Positions 36,310 to 46,651 of a stretch of 64,000 bases of DNA are shown here, piece by piece (positions within the stretch are counted from its first letter, which is position 1; each line of letters starts with the position of its first letter). The translations under genes and the position numbers were made by a program. Below the pieces are notes generated by a model, which had not been told where the DNA came from, did not search any database, and worked only from the letters and a program-made list of their open reading frames with translations. This DNA comes from Cercospora beticola (taxonomy: Eukaryota; Ascomycota; Dothideomycetes; Mycosphaerellales; Mycosphaerellaceae). The stretch lies in contig NC_088941.1 of assembly GCF_033473495.1 (NCBI RefSeq), forward strand, positions 124,001-188,000, written 5' to 3'.

Positions 36310-37196
36310 TTAAAGTATAACGGCTAGTACTACTTATACTTAGTATAGGATAAAAGTATATAGAACGTATATAAACGAAGAAGGCAAGAATTATTCTTAA
36401 TATCTCTAGATAGAGAGTCTAGAGGCGCTTAATATATTACTATATTCTACTCTTATATATAGTATACTTTACGCTTTAGGTCTTATATAGTAGTAATCGC
36501 TTTATCTATAGCGGAAGGTCTCTTATCGTTAGTAGTAAGACTTTCGCGATCTATTAGTAGCACTATTATCTACTCTAATAAGTATATAAAGTCTCTCGGT
36601 AATATTAGAGCTATATATAAATATACTATAACCGGTAGCTCGTTTAGATAGCCGACAAATTATAGAGGTCGCTACGATAGTTTTCGTATAATTATACGAG
36701 AAGTAAAGAAGCGCGTAAGAGTACTAGACGCGTTATATAAATATAGAAGTAAGTAGTATAGAGGTATAGTACTAAATACGAACGAAGTATATATAAAAGG
36801 AAGGTTAGGTACTTATTAGTTAAGCTATATAATACTCTTCCCGAATTAACTTAAAGTTATAGACGAAGCTTTAGCTTATAGTACGGGAGTTTTAACTTTA
36901 ATATTACTAAGCTCTAGAATATATATTAACTAATATGCCGGATAGGACGAATATAGTAACGCGTATAGACGATACTACTTAGAGCGTGCTCTAATCCGCG
37001 CCCTCTAAGAACTAGTAGTTATATAAGTATCTCGATATAATTAAGAGACACCCTATATTTTAAAGCCTCTTTCCGCTCGTTCTACGTATAAGCCGATAAT
37101 AAAAACACTACCGAGGAAGACGGGACGATCTCCGCACTATAAGCTACTCTCGTAGTTAGCCCCTACGAGCGCGTTAGGCGAAGCGGCATAGATTAG
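36310..37196 (+). pseudogene. RIP-inactivated coding sequence of unknown identity
   Basis: One plus-strand frame of about 295 codons (for example TAC at 36331) contains only TAA and TAG stops and no TGA, mostly where a Gln codon would fit after a CpA to TpA change. The amino-acid pattern between stops is non-random: charged and aliphatic runs such as REVKKRVRVLDALYKY and TLPRKTGRSPHYKLLS. It ends GEAA followed by TAG near the GC-content boundary. I do not recognise it as Copia gag-pol; it may be another transposon ORF or a captured host gene. GC rises toward the right end. Confidence 0.5.
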
Positions 37197-37263
37197 CTAA
37201 ACAACATTTACTCTGGATTCAACCTACCTATTTGTAATATTCTCTGCCTTATATAGATGCGCC

Positions 37264-37440
37264 TTCACGACCGCTTCGTTATGTGCTACTGCGCAACCCA
37301 CCGCCTCCGGATCTTCCACATCCGCAGCTCTAGCATCGGCTTCGACCACAGCCTTAGCTACCGCTGTACTAATTCAGAAAGCGTCTGGATGGCGTTCGTC
37401 CAGAGCCACCAACTTGCAGTACTACCTTGTGTGACCATAC
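37264..37440 (+). pseudogene. Paralogue fragment of the gene at 43689-45191
   Basis: Reads in one frame FTTASLCATAQPTASGSST, then TALATAVLIQKASGWRSSRA and TNLQYYLV before a stop. It aligns with TFTTASATAQPTVSG and TVQPTASGSATSAGAA and VAPIQKEPGWRQSKATNLK of the gene at 43689, with many differences at third positions. The similarity begins right at the edge of the RIPed block and ends near 37428. It lacks the internal duplication seen in the intact gene. Confidence 0.7.
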
Positions 37441-38150
37441 TGCGCCGCGTTGGGAGTGGGTCTGGCTCATGCGTGTGTTCTCTAGACTTAACAAGATGAG
37501 TTGCGGGTCGCTTGATCTGCCTCAGTATGGTCGCTGCGTCCAGTTGCTGGCAGCCGCATAAACCATGCACGCGTTCGGTAGCGTGCAGGCGTGACTCGCG
37601 TTCAGTGCAGAAGTCGGGATGATACCGGTTGAGCCATGGACAACACGGGTGAGATCAGGAAGAGCGATCTGGGTGCTGGGTGTATGAAACGGAGTTGGAA
37701 GCGTATTCGAGAGACAACGAGCTCAAGATTTCATCCCTGCCGAACTCTCAGGCCATGCATGCTGTACATGCAGCGGAAGAGTGCAGCAAAGGCAGTGATG
37801 TTTGCTTCCGTTTGTAGCCACTTCATCCTGCATTCGCAATCGTTCAACATCGCATGCCAACCACTCTGGATCCAAGCCAAGCAAGTAAGGATGACCAAAG
37901 ACGACTAACATCCGCTACTAACAACGGATGAGATCGACATCGCTCGACAACTGAACTGGCCGCTCATTATTTGCTATTCCTGTCGGCAGTTGAGCCGCCT
38001 AAGAGTATGTTCTAACTGCGACTGAAGCGAGATTTTTCATTAACTTCGACTTTTGCAGTGCTCGTGCTCGAGGAACGGTCCAGATACGACATGCGTTGAC
38101 TGCCTCTCATCCGGAAGTCTCTGCAACAAGCCTCACAAACCATACGGAGA
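37441..38150. other. Unassigned normal-GC sequence right of the transposon block
   Basis: Only small unrelated open frames (for example 37636-37908 plus). No domain, RNA gene or repeat recognised. Confidence 0.4.
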
Positions 38151-39002
38151 ATGGATCGTTCAAAGCGGCAATTTGTAAAAACTCACTCTCGAGCCGATTG
38201 GAATGGAGTATCAGAAGTCGCCGCTGTAGCACATTCGGGCGGGTCAGTATCAGGAACAGCCATTGCCATCGAACTGGACATCTCCAAGTGGACCCTACAT
38301 GATGCCGCGAGAGCGGCGCAGACTAAAGGGTAATGTCGAGCAGAGATCTTTGGAACAAAAAACTTCGCAGGCTGGTCTCCTGAACGATCCTTCGGAGATC
38401 AACAATCCAGTCTCTAGTCCATCGTCGCCGTTCGATGGGACTGGCAACGTTGTTGAATACCTGCTAAGCGAGAACATACGACTGCCGCACGCACTTTGAC
38501 GTATTATCAATCGGCAGCCCAATGGGAATGGTCGAAAGGCCACATCGATGGCCCATTGTTGCATTCAAACGCATCGATCGATCACGCCGGGAAACCCTGG
38601 TACTCAGATGGATCGAATGGACAAGGCCACGATACGGGCCGTGGTGGCGTGGTGTCGTGGGGGGAGACACCAGATATGAGAGGCCATGGGCTAGAACACA
38701 ATCTTCTGCAGATTGACGGAGACATTCGGCTGTCTGAAGTCACCAAGACGTGCCAGCCGGTCACAAATTCACAGTCAGGCGGATCTCCAGCTTTGCTATT
38801 TGAGGGAAGAGAGGAGGTCAGAAACTCGCAATTCGCCGGTTCTCCATCTCTGGAGGACCGAATGCCGACCTTCGACGATCCTCTGCGCTGCACTACAGAT
38901 GATGACATCGAGGTAATGTCGCTGGACCTTGAAATTACGGTTCAGGAAGATGCCAGCAGGTGTCTTCCACTTTCGATCCAAGATGGAGTTTGCGTGGCGT
39001 AA
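38151..39002 (+). CDS. Uncertain hypothetical gene, possibly frameshifted twice
   Basis: Three plausible protein pieces follow one another: frame A from ATG 38151 (MDRSKRQFVKTHSRADWNGV) to 38333, frame B from about 38330 to 38499 (GNVEQRSLEQKTSQAGLLND and more), and frame A again from 38496 to 39002 (YYQSAAQWEWSKGHIDG and so on, ending SIQDGVCVA). Changes of frame near AAAGGG (38328-38333) and CACTTTGACG (about 38497) would join them. A GTAATG...CGCAG intron does not restore a frame. Composition is Ser/Gly/Asp-rich. It could be a decaying gene or chance ORFs; I recognise no domain. Confidence 0.3.
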
Positions 39003-39188
39003 TGGTGATGTCTGGATCTAGGATAGCGATAGCTGTGGCCTGTGCTCCCTCGAGGTGACATAGGCATTCGGAAAGCATCAAATTTTGGCGATCTCCTGGT
39101 ACCCGAGGCGTAATGGTAGCTAATGTTGACTTCGAGAGGCTACGATAGGTTAGTCCTGACAGCTTGATCTGATTTACTTTGATCTCCG

Positions 39189-39286
39189 CCCTAGTTTGAT
39201 GGCCTCGCCATTCATACTACCTCTATGATCACGAAACTATGCCACTTTTCTTTAGCCCAGTTTGATGGCATTTGCCATTCATACTG
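39189..39286. repeat. Imperfect direct repeat, about 30 bp
   Basis: AGTTTGATGGC, a short variable part, then GCCATTCATACT occurs twice, at about 39193-39221 and 39259-39288. It lies just downstream of the stop of the minus-strand coiled-coil gene. Confidence 0.6.
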
Positions 39287-39321
39287 CTGACACAGGATAC
39301 TCGTGCCTCTCCTGCATCTCT

Positions 39322-41434
39322 TCAAAGCAACTGTGTAACAGCTTCGTTACATGCTATTGTGATGGCGCCCGGTGCGAACCGCTCAAGCACGCGATGAATC
39401 TCCTCTCGTCCCTCATGACGAAGAACTTTTTGATGGAAAGGTATGATCTTATCGCCCTGGCGGCGATGCCGGTCTCCCTGGAACTCGAGGGTCTCCAGCC
39501 TGCTGTGCAGACCACTTGGGGTCCAGCGCACCTGATCCCAAGAGTACACCGTTACTGTGTTGTCTTGGTTGTCGATGACAGTGCAACACTCATACGCGCA
39601 CAACATGGTGCAGTGAGATGTTCCAGAGGGAACGATACTCATTCGATCCGGTGTTTCGGCGTTTGTCTCACTTGAAGTGAAGTATTGGTGGAGAACAAGA
39701 CTTTCTCCTTCGCCATGGTTGACTGTAACGTCAACCCATCGAGCCAATGCTGCAGTCGCGGGCGTCTTTGATGAGGGGCCGAAGCTGTCCAGAATGTTCT
39801 GGCAGTACGTGCGAAAGATCGGTTCCGCAATAGCGACTTCGAGCTTTATGATGAATTCGACGACGCGCAAGGCCGCGAGCTGCTGTGCTTCTCGGTCGCC
39901 CTCATCGTACGTGCGATCATAAAGGAGGACCCAGAGCGTGTTGATCAGGTAGAGTTGCCAGTCGCTGGCCAATTGAGCCTTAGTTTGGGTTGTCTGCTGG
40001 AACGATATGATCTCCAGGACCTGGAGAATCGGAACGCCATTCGATGCACCGCAAGCGGCAATGTACAGTCGCTCCATGATGTTGGACTGGAAATCGATGA
40101 CACTCTGGTTTCGCGTGGTCAAGACCCAATCCAGAGCGCTCTTGTTTCGGACCTTGAAGAGGCCTTGGGTACCTGGAGGATGTGGGCGCAGTGTCAGGAT
40201 TCGCTTCTGTAGAAAAACTGGTTAGCCACGCGTCGTATTTTCAGGAACTCGCATACGGCGCTGCGCCGGGTTACGGTTGCCAAACTTACCGCAGATCCCA
40301 CGAGGTTAGGATTTGGCCCGACATTGTACGCAGAGAACAATCGTCGCATGACTTTAACCACGGTGTCGTCGGCTTCGAGTCTTACGTCCTGGCCGTAGCG
40401 TTTGGCAGTGGCCCGTATTTCTATGTCTTGCTTCTTGTGCGACTCTCTCTCCGTATCCAGCAGGGATTGTAGCCTCCTGGCTTGATTCTCAAGCCCAGGA
40501 ATAGTGACAGATTCCAGCAAGAGAATCTTGTCTTCCAGCTCTTCGATTTTCTTCTTGTCATCCGTATTCTCACGGGTTTGCGAGTATTCCTCTCGACAAC
40601 GCTCGATTTCAGCCTGATGCTCATCAAAAGGGATTGAGCCACTGACGGTTGTCTCCAGCTCCGTCACATGAGCCTCCAATTTGCCGATTGATTTGGCTTG
40701 CTCAGCCACTTCTACATTCAGCTCCGCTTCGCGTGCCATCAGGTTGTGAATCTGATCGAGATGCTGCTGGACAGCATCCTCGTGGTCTTTCACTCGGCCG
40801 GCCAGCCTCTTCTGCTCTTGAAGCTCATCATTCAAGCGACGGACGCGGGCGTGAACTTTTGCCAGCGTCCATGAATTGCCGTTGCTATCATCCATGGTCT
40901 TTCGAAGTTCTGATAGCGAATATTCCTCATTTGGTTCAAGCATGGACACACCGGAGGCAGCCGCCGCACCAAAGGCGGTGCTGATGTTGGCGAAATTATG
41001 GAGTTGTGCCTGACGCCATACCTTGACGTACTTGTTGAGGAAGCCGAGTAGCTGAACGCACGTCCGCTCCATGTCTCTCAGCCTCTCGCCTTGCCCCTTC
41101 TCAAGCTCGTCGATCTTGTCTTCGAGGTTGCGTATGAAGTCGCGAGGCAACCGAACGCTGTTCAAGGTCTTGAGCAGATCAGACGCGGCGTGGTTCTTCG
41201 ACTTGGTTGCCTCCAGATCGTTGAGCTGATCCTGGAACGAAGGGAGAGGCGCATTCGCGTACGCTGCAGCGCGTAGTCTGCTCATGAGTCAGCTGCTGAT
41301 TAGATATTCTTTCGCAGTCAAAGCGCCAACACCTACCGCCATGTTGTAGCCTCGAGCTGCTTCTGTTCAACCCGATGCACCTCGAGGTAGCCGCGCTGAA
41401 AGAGGTCGTCACCGAGCGCCGGTGCCGCCGCCAT
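39322..41434 (-). CDS. Coiled-coil protein of unknown function
   Basis: I do not recognise this family. Exons complement(join(39322..40206,40290..41277,41337..41434)) give 656 aa. A first exon MAAAPALGDDLFQRGYLEVH and VEQKQLEATTW joins RLRAAAYANAPLPSFQD across a 59-bp GTAGGT intron; starting at ATG 41285 instead would give a shorter N terminus. Residues about 35-330 are mostly long heptad-like helices (DKIDELEKGQGERLRDMERT, AREAELNVEVAEQAKSIGKL, DDKKKIEELEDKILLLESVT). After the 83-bp second intron comes a globular part, KRILTLRPHPPGTQG, LYLINTLWVLLYDRTYD and ALARWVDVTVNHGEGESLV. It looks like a coiled-coil N half plus a compact C half. It is 353 bp downstream of another unrecognised minus gene and could share its role. 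Confidence 0.7.
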
Positions 41435-41787
41435 ATTTGTCGCCCGCGGTGTTGGTGTGTTGCTTGGGTTCGATCGACTTCGAGTGCGTTGGAAAGCACA
41501 ACGCGGCAGGTAGTGCTAGACTAGCGTCTTGGCTAAGTCACGTGATAACGCAGGTCATTCACTTGTCGCTTCTCGCGTCATTACGAAGCTTCGCGCTGAG
41601 ACCGGAACGATAATGAGGCGTCAAGATCTTTAGGGGCTTGCATTACATTACATTGCATTGCAGCGCTGAAAGAGCTAACAAAACGCTATTCACATTCTAA
41701 GCTAAAAGGGGCTCCATGCTCGCACAGTCCCTCTGAGTGACGGCGACGCTGAGTAGCTCGGCCCACCACTCACCCACACCTTCTGCA
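41435..41787. other. Short intergenic region between two minus-strand genes
   Basis: 353 bp. It holds a short TTACATTACATTGCATTGCA repetitive stretch (about 41641-41661) and the coiled-coil gene's promoter. No gene seen. Confidence 0.45.
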
Positions 41788-43344
41788 CTAATCATGAACG
41801 CGTTCCGTCTCCAGTGCCTCATCTCGCTCGGTGTCCTCAGACAGCACCAGAGTTTCCATATCAGCGAGGCTGTGAAGATCATTGGCGAACTCTTGCATAA
41901 ACTCATCTTCTGAACTGAGCAGAGCTAGTCTGTCGGTTCGAATGAGGACTTGTTGTTCATGAAGATCGATGGCCGATTTGATAGCATTGATGGAGTCCTC
42001 CAGTAGCCCACTAGTGGCAGCAAGGTCGATCTTGCATTGGTTCACTCTGTTCAAAAGCTCGTGGCCCTCAACCATGTGGCGATCTGGTTGCATTGCTTGA
42101 TCGATTCGGTCATGTATGGCCTGGAGACGAGTGAAGATGGATGTGCGGTAAGCGTCGGTATCGATTGCTGTGCGCACATCGTGCCACTGCCTAGCTGTCA
42201 TACTCCATGAATAAGCATCAGACACTCCAGCTTGGTCGAAATTGAATCCTCCGTGGTTAATGTACGCCTCGCCGAGCTGCGACCCCAGCGACTCGCCGAT
42301 GCCAGCCTGGACCTCGTTCCAAACGTCGAACAGTATGAATTGATGAAGGCGGAAGCCTCTGCCGCGGAATAAATGCCTTAGCACCAACTGTGCGTACCGG
42401 AAAATGTCTGGCGAGCTCTCATCCAGATTGTTGTGATTGTGAAGTCGGTTGTATCCGCGATATCCCCATCCAATCTCTGGATTGGGAATCAGATGATCGC
42501 TGTTTGCAGCACGCGCATCTGCGACCATTTTTCGGTTTTCTGCCACGAGCTTTTGCACATTCTTCCTTAGCGTGGGCATATCTACGCCTGCCCAAAAGGT
42601 CTTGGTGCCTTTGGGTCTAGCCTGCTGATATGCCCAGTTGGCACCGTCGTACACATTCTGTCCTCCCATCATGGTTGTCCTAGTGTTGGCCGGATCTGGC
42701 ACCAAGCCAACACCGACCTACAGGCAACTTATTAGCTTGGATTCTCGATAGCCGTACAAAGTGCTATGCCAAATCGCCATCGAATTGTCGAATCTTCCAC
42801 TTACCTCCATGGCCGTGAGGAACCAGTCGTAGCCGTCGCACGTCAACCCAAGGCCGTGGCGGTCTGCTATGAAGTTGGCGTAAATCATTGGCTGAAGTGG
42901 GCCATTCTGGTCGTATTTCCGAATCTTTGGAGCCAGTATTTTCCCCTGCAGGACCTAGAGACGAAGCCGCACAATCAGTGTGTTATTCAGTGGTGTTTGG
43001 AACCATGTACGTACTTGCTGCGGCAGTGTCCGATCCAAGAATCCTTTGATAAAAGCCTGGTCTCGCTGAGCAAGCAAGAGCATGCTCTGTGTCCTCCAGA
43101 TCTTCTTGTTCTTCTTCAGGCGCGAGCTCTGCGGCTTGGGTGACTTTGTGGCCTCCATGCCCTCGACCAGATTTAGCAGCGATGCGGTATCATCTCCGTC
43201 CCACTTCGCAATAAGCTCGCTCGTGAAACTCGAGAGATAGAACGATCGGACCTGCTGATTCTGTGCAAGACCGCCGAAGACGTTGTTTTGCGCAACAGCG
43301 CCCAGCACATTGAAGAAGCTGGAGATGCGATTCGCGGCAGCCAT
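41788..43344 (-). CDS. Conserved-looking protein of unknown function
   Basis: Not recognised. Exons complement(join(41788..42717,42805..42954,43015..43344)) give 469 aa; introns are 60 and 87 bp with GTACGT and GTAAGT donors, both phase 0. The N terminus MAAANRISSFFNVLGAVAQN is mildly hydrophobic but has no clear signal peptide. Middle blocks are GKILAPKIRKYDQNGPLQPM, IYANFIADRHGLGLTCDGYD and the Gly-rich GLVPDPANTRTTMMGGQNVY. The residues FDVWNEVQAGIGESLGSQLG suggest a folded domain. The last 130 residues are acidic and helical. All three exons keep a single frame with good splice sites, so I take the gene as real. It starts 344 bp from the divergent gene at 43689. Confidence 0.7.
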
Positions 43345-43688
43345 GGCGATGTGTTCCTCGCGCGATGGACGAGGTGGAGGTGGATCGAGCGACGAAGGAG
43401 TCCGAAGGCTTGGTAGACAGAGAAGATTCGTGCTGCAAGGGTGAACGCCGGCGATGCTCTAGGCTTTCACTCTCGGTCACGTGTGAAAGACTTAGGGCGA
43501 TTCACCCCTGCGGCTTTCATATAAGAATGGTCGTTTGTTGTTCCCGGTTTGTACAGCAATCAGGCTTTGTTCAGAGCTAGTTTCCGTTCGAGTTAAGTGC
43601 TTCTCATCGCAAGGCCGACTTTGCTGTCAGTCAGCCCGACTCTCCTCCCGCAACTCGAGCGCGATTGGATACTACAACCCGTGTCAAG
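43345..43688. other. Divergent promoter region
   Basis: 344 bp between two unrecognised genes transcribed away from each other (41788-43344 minus, 43689-45191 plus). No motif assigned with confidence. Confidence 0.45.
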
Positions 43689-45191
43689 ATGGACGTTCAT
43701 CAAGACGAGCCTATGACTCAAGAGGAGCTGATCCAGCGACTCAACGAGCAACGCGATTCGTTGGCTGCGCGTCTCAACACCCATGGGGCACAGATCGATC
43801 CTGACATTGGCCTCCTGCTACGTCGCACGGCAGACATTTACAATCAGCAGAAGAGTCAGTGGGCCTCATATGAGAGCAGAATTCAAGAGCTCGAGAGCAA
43901 GAGCGAGGAGAATGAGCGCCGTCGAGCAGCAGCGGAGGACGCAGAGTCTAGGCTGAAACAGTAATTCTGGTTCCCACCCGCTTCGTCGACTTCTGAGCTG
44001 ATTCGGTCTTAGCACGCAGGAAGTCATGGGTGTGATACTTGGCGCAACCAACGAGAACGAACTCCGAGAGAAGATGCAGCGGCTGGATCTGGTTGGTGAG
44101 TAGTCCGACGCCCTGGCTCCCTAACGATCGAATGTCCCAGAACTAACTCTGACAGAGTCCATCTCACAGAACGTGGATGGTCTTCGTGGCGAGGTCCAGC
44201 AGCTGCGTGAAGAAGTTTCCAGCGCCATATCACTATCGAGAAAGCGTCAGAAGCTAGCGGAATCGTCTTCTCGTTCGGAACTCACAGCTTCACAACGTCG
44301 AGTCAGCTCAGATGACATGGGCGATATCAACATGGATGACTTCCACGAAGGCCTGCCTGACATTGCAGGGCGCCCGGCGGCTCAAGCTTCCACAGCACAG
44401 AGTACTTTCACTGGCAATTGGCCCTTCGCTTCCTCCACCGGTCACGGTGTCACTGGCCTTGGAGGTGGTGTAGGTTTCACCGGCCCGTCCGCTCATTTGA
44501 GTGCGACTGATACCTTTACCACCGCAAGCGCCACCGCTCAGCCCACCGTCTCCGGAGTTTCAACCTCCGCAGGCTCAGCCGCGCCTTTCTCCAGCACGGC
44601 TGCCCTCTCAAGCGCTACCGTACAACCCACCGCCTCTGGATCTGCCACCTCCGCAGGCGCAGCTCCGACTGCAACCGCAGCCTCAGCCGCGGTTGCACCA
44701 ATTCAGAAAGAGCCTGGATGGCGTCAGTCCAAAGCTACCAACCTGAAGCACTCTCTTGCAGATGTGATCTCGAACCTCGATGTTCTTGATCCTCTCACTG
44801 GCAACATCGTTTCCGCGAACAATCTCGGAATCAACTTCGCCCCCGATGACTTGGCAGATTTCCGCACGAAAGCAGGTAAGATTGTCTTTAGAAGATCGTC
44901 TCGGACATGGCTAACTCGGTTTCAGGTTTGGAAAGCCTCCTCACGCCTACGACCCAGTCCCGGTGCCTGGTCCGTAGGCTCCGTAGGTCACAACCGACTG
45001 AGATGAACAGCGATGCCACAGAGGCGTGTGATCACTGCATTTATTACGGAGCAGTCTGTGTGAAAGGTTTCACCGATGATGACGGGTCTCAGCGACGCAT
45101 CATCATGCCTCTTCCTCAGGTTCGACGTATTGGCACTGTGAGCAGTGATCGTGGGATGTATGTGACGGCGCCGCAAGGACCACTCGCCTAG
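43689..45191 (+). CDS. Coiled-coil, low-complexity protein with a C-terminal Cys cluster
   Basis: Unknown function. Exons join(43689..43960,44013..44095,44156..44875,44926..45191) give 446 aa. Residues about 8-165 are helical coiled coil (EELIQRLNEQRDSLAARLN, SYESRIQELESKSEENERRR, NVDGLRGEVQQLREEVSSA), ending in a basic SRKRQK that could be a nuclear signal. Residues about 200-325 are Ser/Thr/Ala/Gly-rich and contain an internal duplication (ATAQPTVSGVSTSAGSA and ATVQPTASGSATSAGAA). Then IQKEPGWRQSKATNLKHSL and a soluble segment follow. The last exon has EACDHCIYYGAVCVKGF, a C-x2-C-x6-C cluster resembling short Cys motifs of fungal regulatory proteins, but it is not a complete Zn2Cys6 domain. 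Intron ends carry CTAAC branch sites. A broken paralogue lies at 37264-37440. Confidence 0.75.
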
Positions 45192-45706
45192 ATTCCGCAG
45201 CACGACACCGCCGACGTAGCTGAAGATGGAGGGATGAACGGACGGGGCTTAGGTCGGTAGCAGGTGATGGATCTTCGTGGAAGGATGTCATTGAACAGGG
45301 GCAAAGGCAGGCATTCGGTCTATGCACCCAGAGATTCGTAGCAGCGAGAAATTCAACGCAGAGGCGTGAAATTCATCAACCTTCTTCCATTTTCACCGTC
45401 AATGTCGGCATTTCGGTCTCAGCTTAGCCAAAGCGAGCAATCCTCACTCTCGCGTCTGGACGCCGCATCGCTTCCATTATGGAAAGCTGCTCGCTGCTCT
45501 TTTAGCTGGAGAAGGTGGTCGGGGCGATGGACCAGTTGTTCAAGAAGCTTCGAATCGGTTCGCCCGCGCCTCCATACTCAACATCCCCTCGAAGCTCCCT
45601 TGCGTGGAGATCACGGCTTGGGGGCAGCTCTATTGCACCCGAGCCTTCGAGTCATGCCACATTCACCAAGTGTCTGGGAGCGTTTGTCCGCCATATCGAT
45701 GTTGTC
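45192..45706. other. Intergenic, before minisatellite
   Basis: Downstream of the gene ending at 45191. Small overlapping frames only; no gene recognised. Confidence 0.45.
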
Positions 45707-46336
45707 AACGCTGCCAGACGTCCAGACCGCTGCAAAGTGACAGAGTCGGGCTGTCGGAAAGAATGCTCGGTTATCTCTTCTCTCCGTAACTCTGGCGTCT
45801 TGAACGCTGCCAGAAGTTCAAACAGGCTGCGAAGTGATGCAGTCGGGCTCTGGGAGATGTCGCTTGGTAATCTCTTCTCTCCGTGACTTTGGCGTCTTTG
45901 GGGTCGTATCTCTGCAGAATTGATGTTGCCAACGCTGCCAGACGTCCAGACCGGCTCGAAGTGACGGAGTTGGGCTGTCGGAGAGAATGCTCGGTCATCT
46001 TCTCTCTCCGCGAATCTGGCGTCTTCGACACGGCCAGATGTGCGGACTGCTTGCAAAATGATGCAGTCCGGCTTGCGGAGAGAGTGTTCGGTCGTCTCTT
46101 GTCTCCGTAACTCTGGCGTCTTCAACGCTGCCAGACGTTCAGACGGGCTGCGACGTGATGCAGTCGGGTCCGCGGAGAGAATCCTCGGTCATCCTTCTCT
46201 CTGTAATTCTAGCTTCTTCAATGCTGTCAGACGTTCAAACGTGCTGCGAAGTGATGCAGTCGGCCTCTCAGAGATAGTCGTTCGTCATCTCTTCTCTCCG
46301 TGCCTCTGGCGTCTTCAACGCTGCCAGATCTCTGGA
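45707..46336. repeat. Minisatellite, 96-97-bp period, about 6 copies
   Basis: Units begin AACGCTGCCAGACGTTCAGA (or near variants) at 45707, 45803, 45931, 46027, 46124, 46220 and a partial one at 46317. Unit 2 is 128 bp owing to an extra 32 bp. Each unit ends in CTCTGGCGTCTTC. Units differ at many positions, so the array is not recent. Because 96 bp is 32 codons, several frames stay open across units on both strands; I take those as by-products. It fills the gap between two converging genes. Confidence 0.85.
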
Positions 46337-46651
46337 TAGGATGCAACGTGAAACATCCAAGTTCCGGAGATCTCATCAGTATTCCTACTTTTCCGCGAAT
46401 TTAATGCTTGACGGGCTACCAAAAGTACAATCTGGTTGCCGGGCGGTACAGCCGGATCTTTGGAATACTCGTCGTTGGACTTGCCTACGCCGCAAACGGC
46501 TGGAGTGAAAAACGCCATGCAACACATGCTTCTACATAGACAGATACAGACACGCACCACAGGAAAAGCTATACAAGAGCGCCTTCCCCGGCCGTCAAAC
46601 CGAACCAGTAGGAAACGAGGTATATCCGATGCTCCACGTCCATCTCACCCC

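Noticed and set aside
45652..46125. 157-codon minus frame across the minisatellite
   Set aside because: Open only because the repeat period is divisible by three; no start context or domain.
46027..46336. CRISPR-like array
   Set aside because: Repeat units are head-to-tail 96-97 bp without spacers; a eukaryotic minisatellite.
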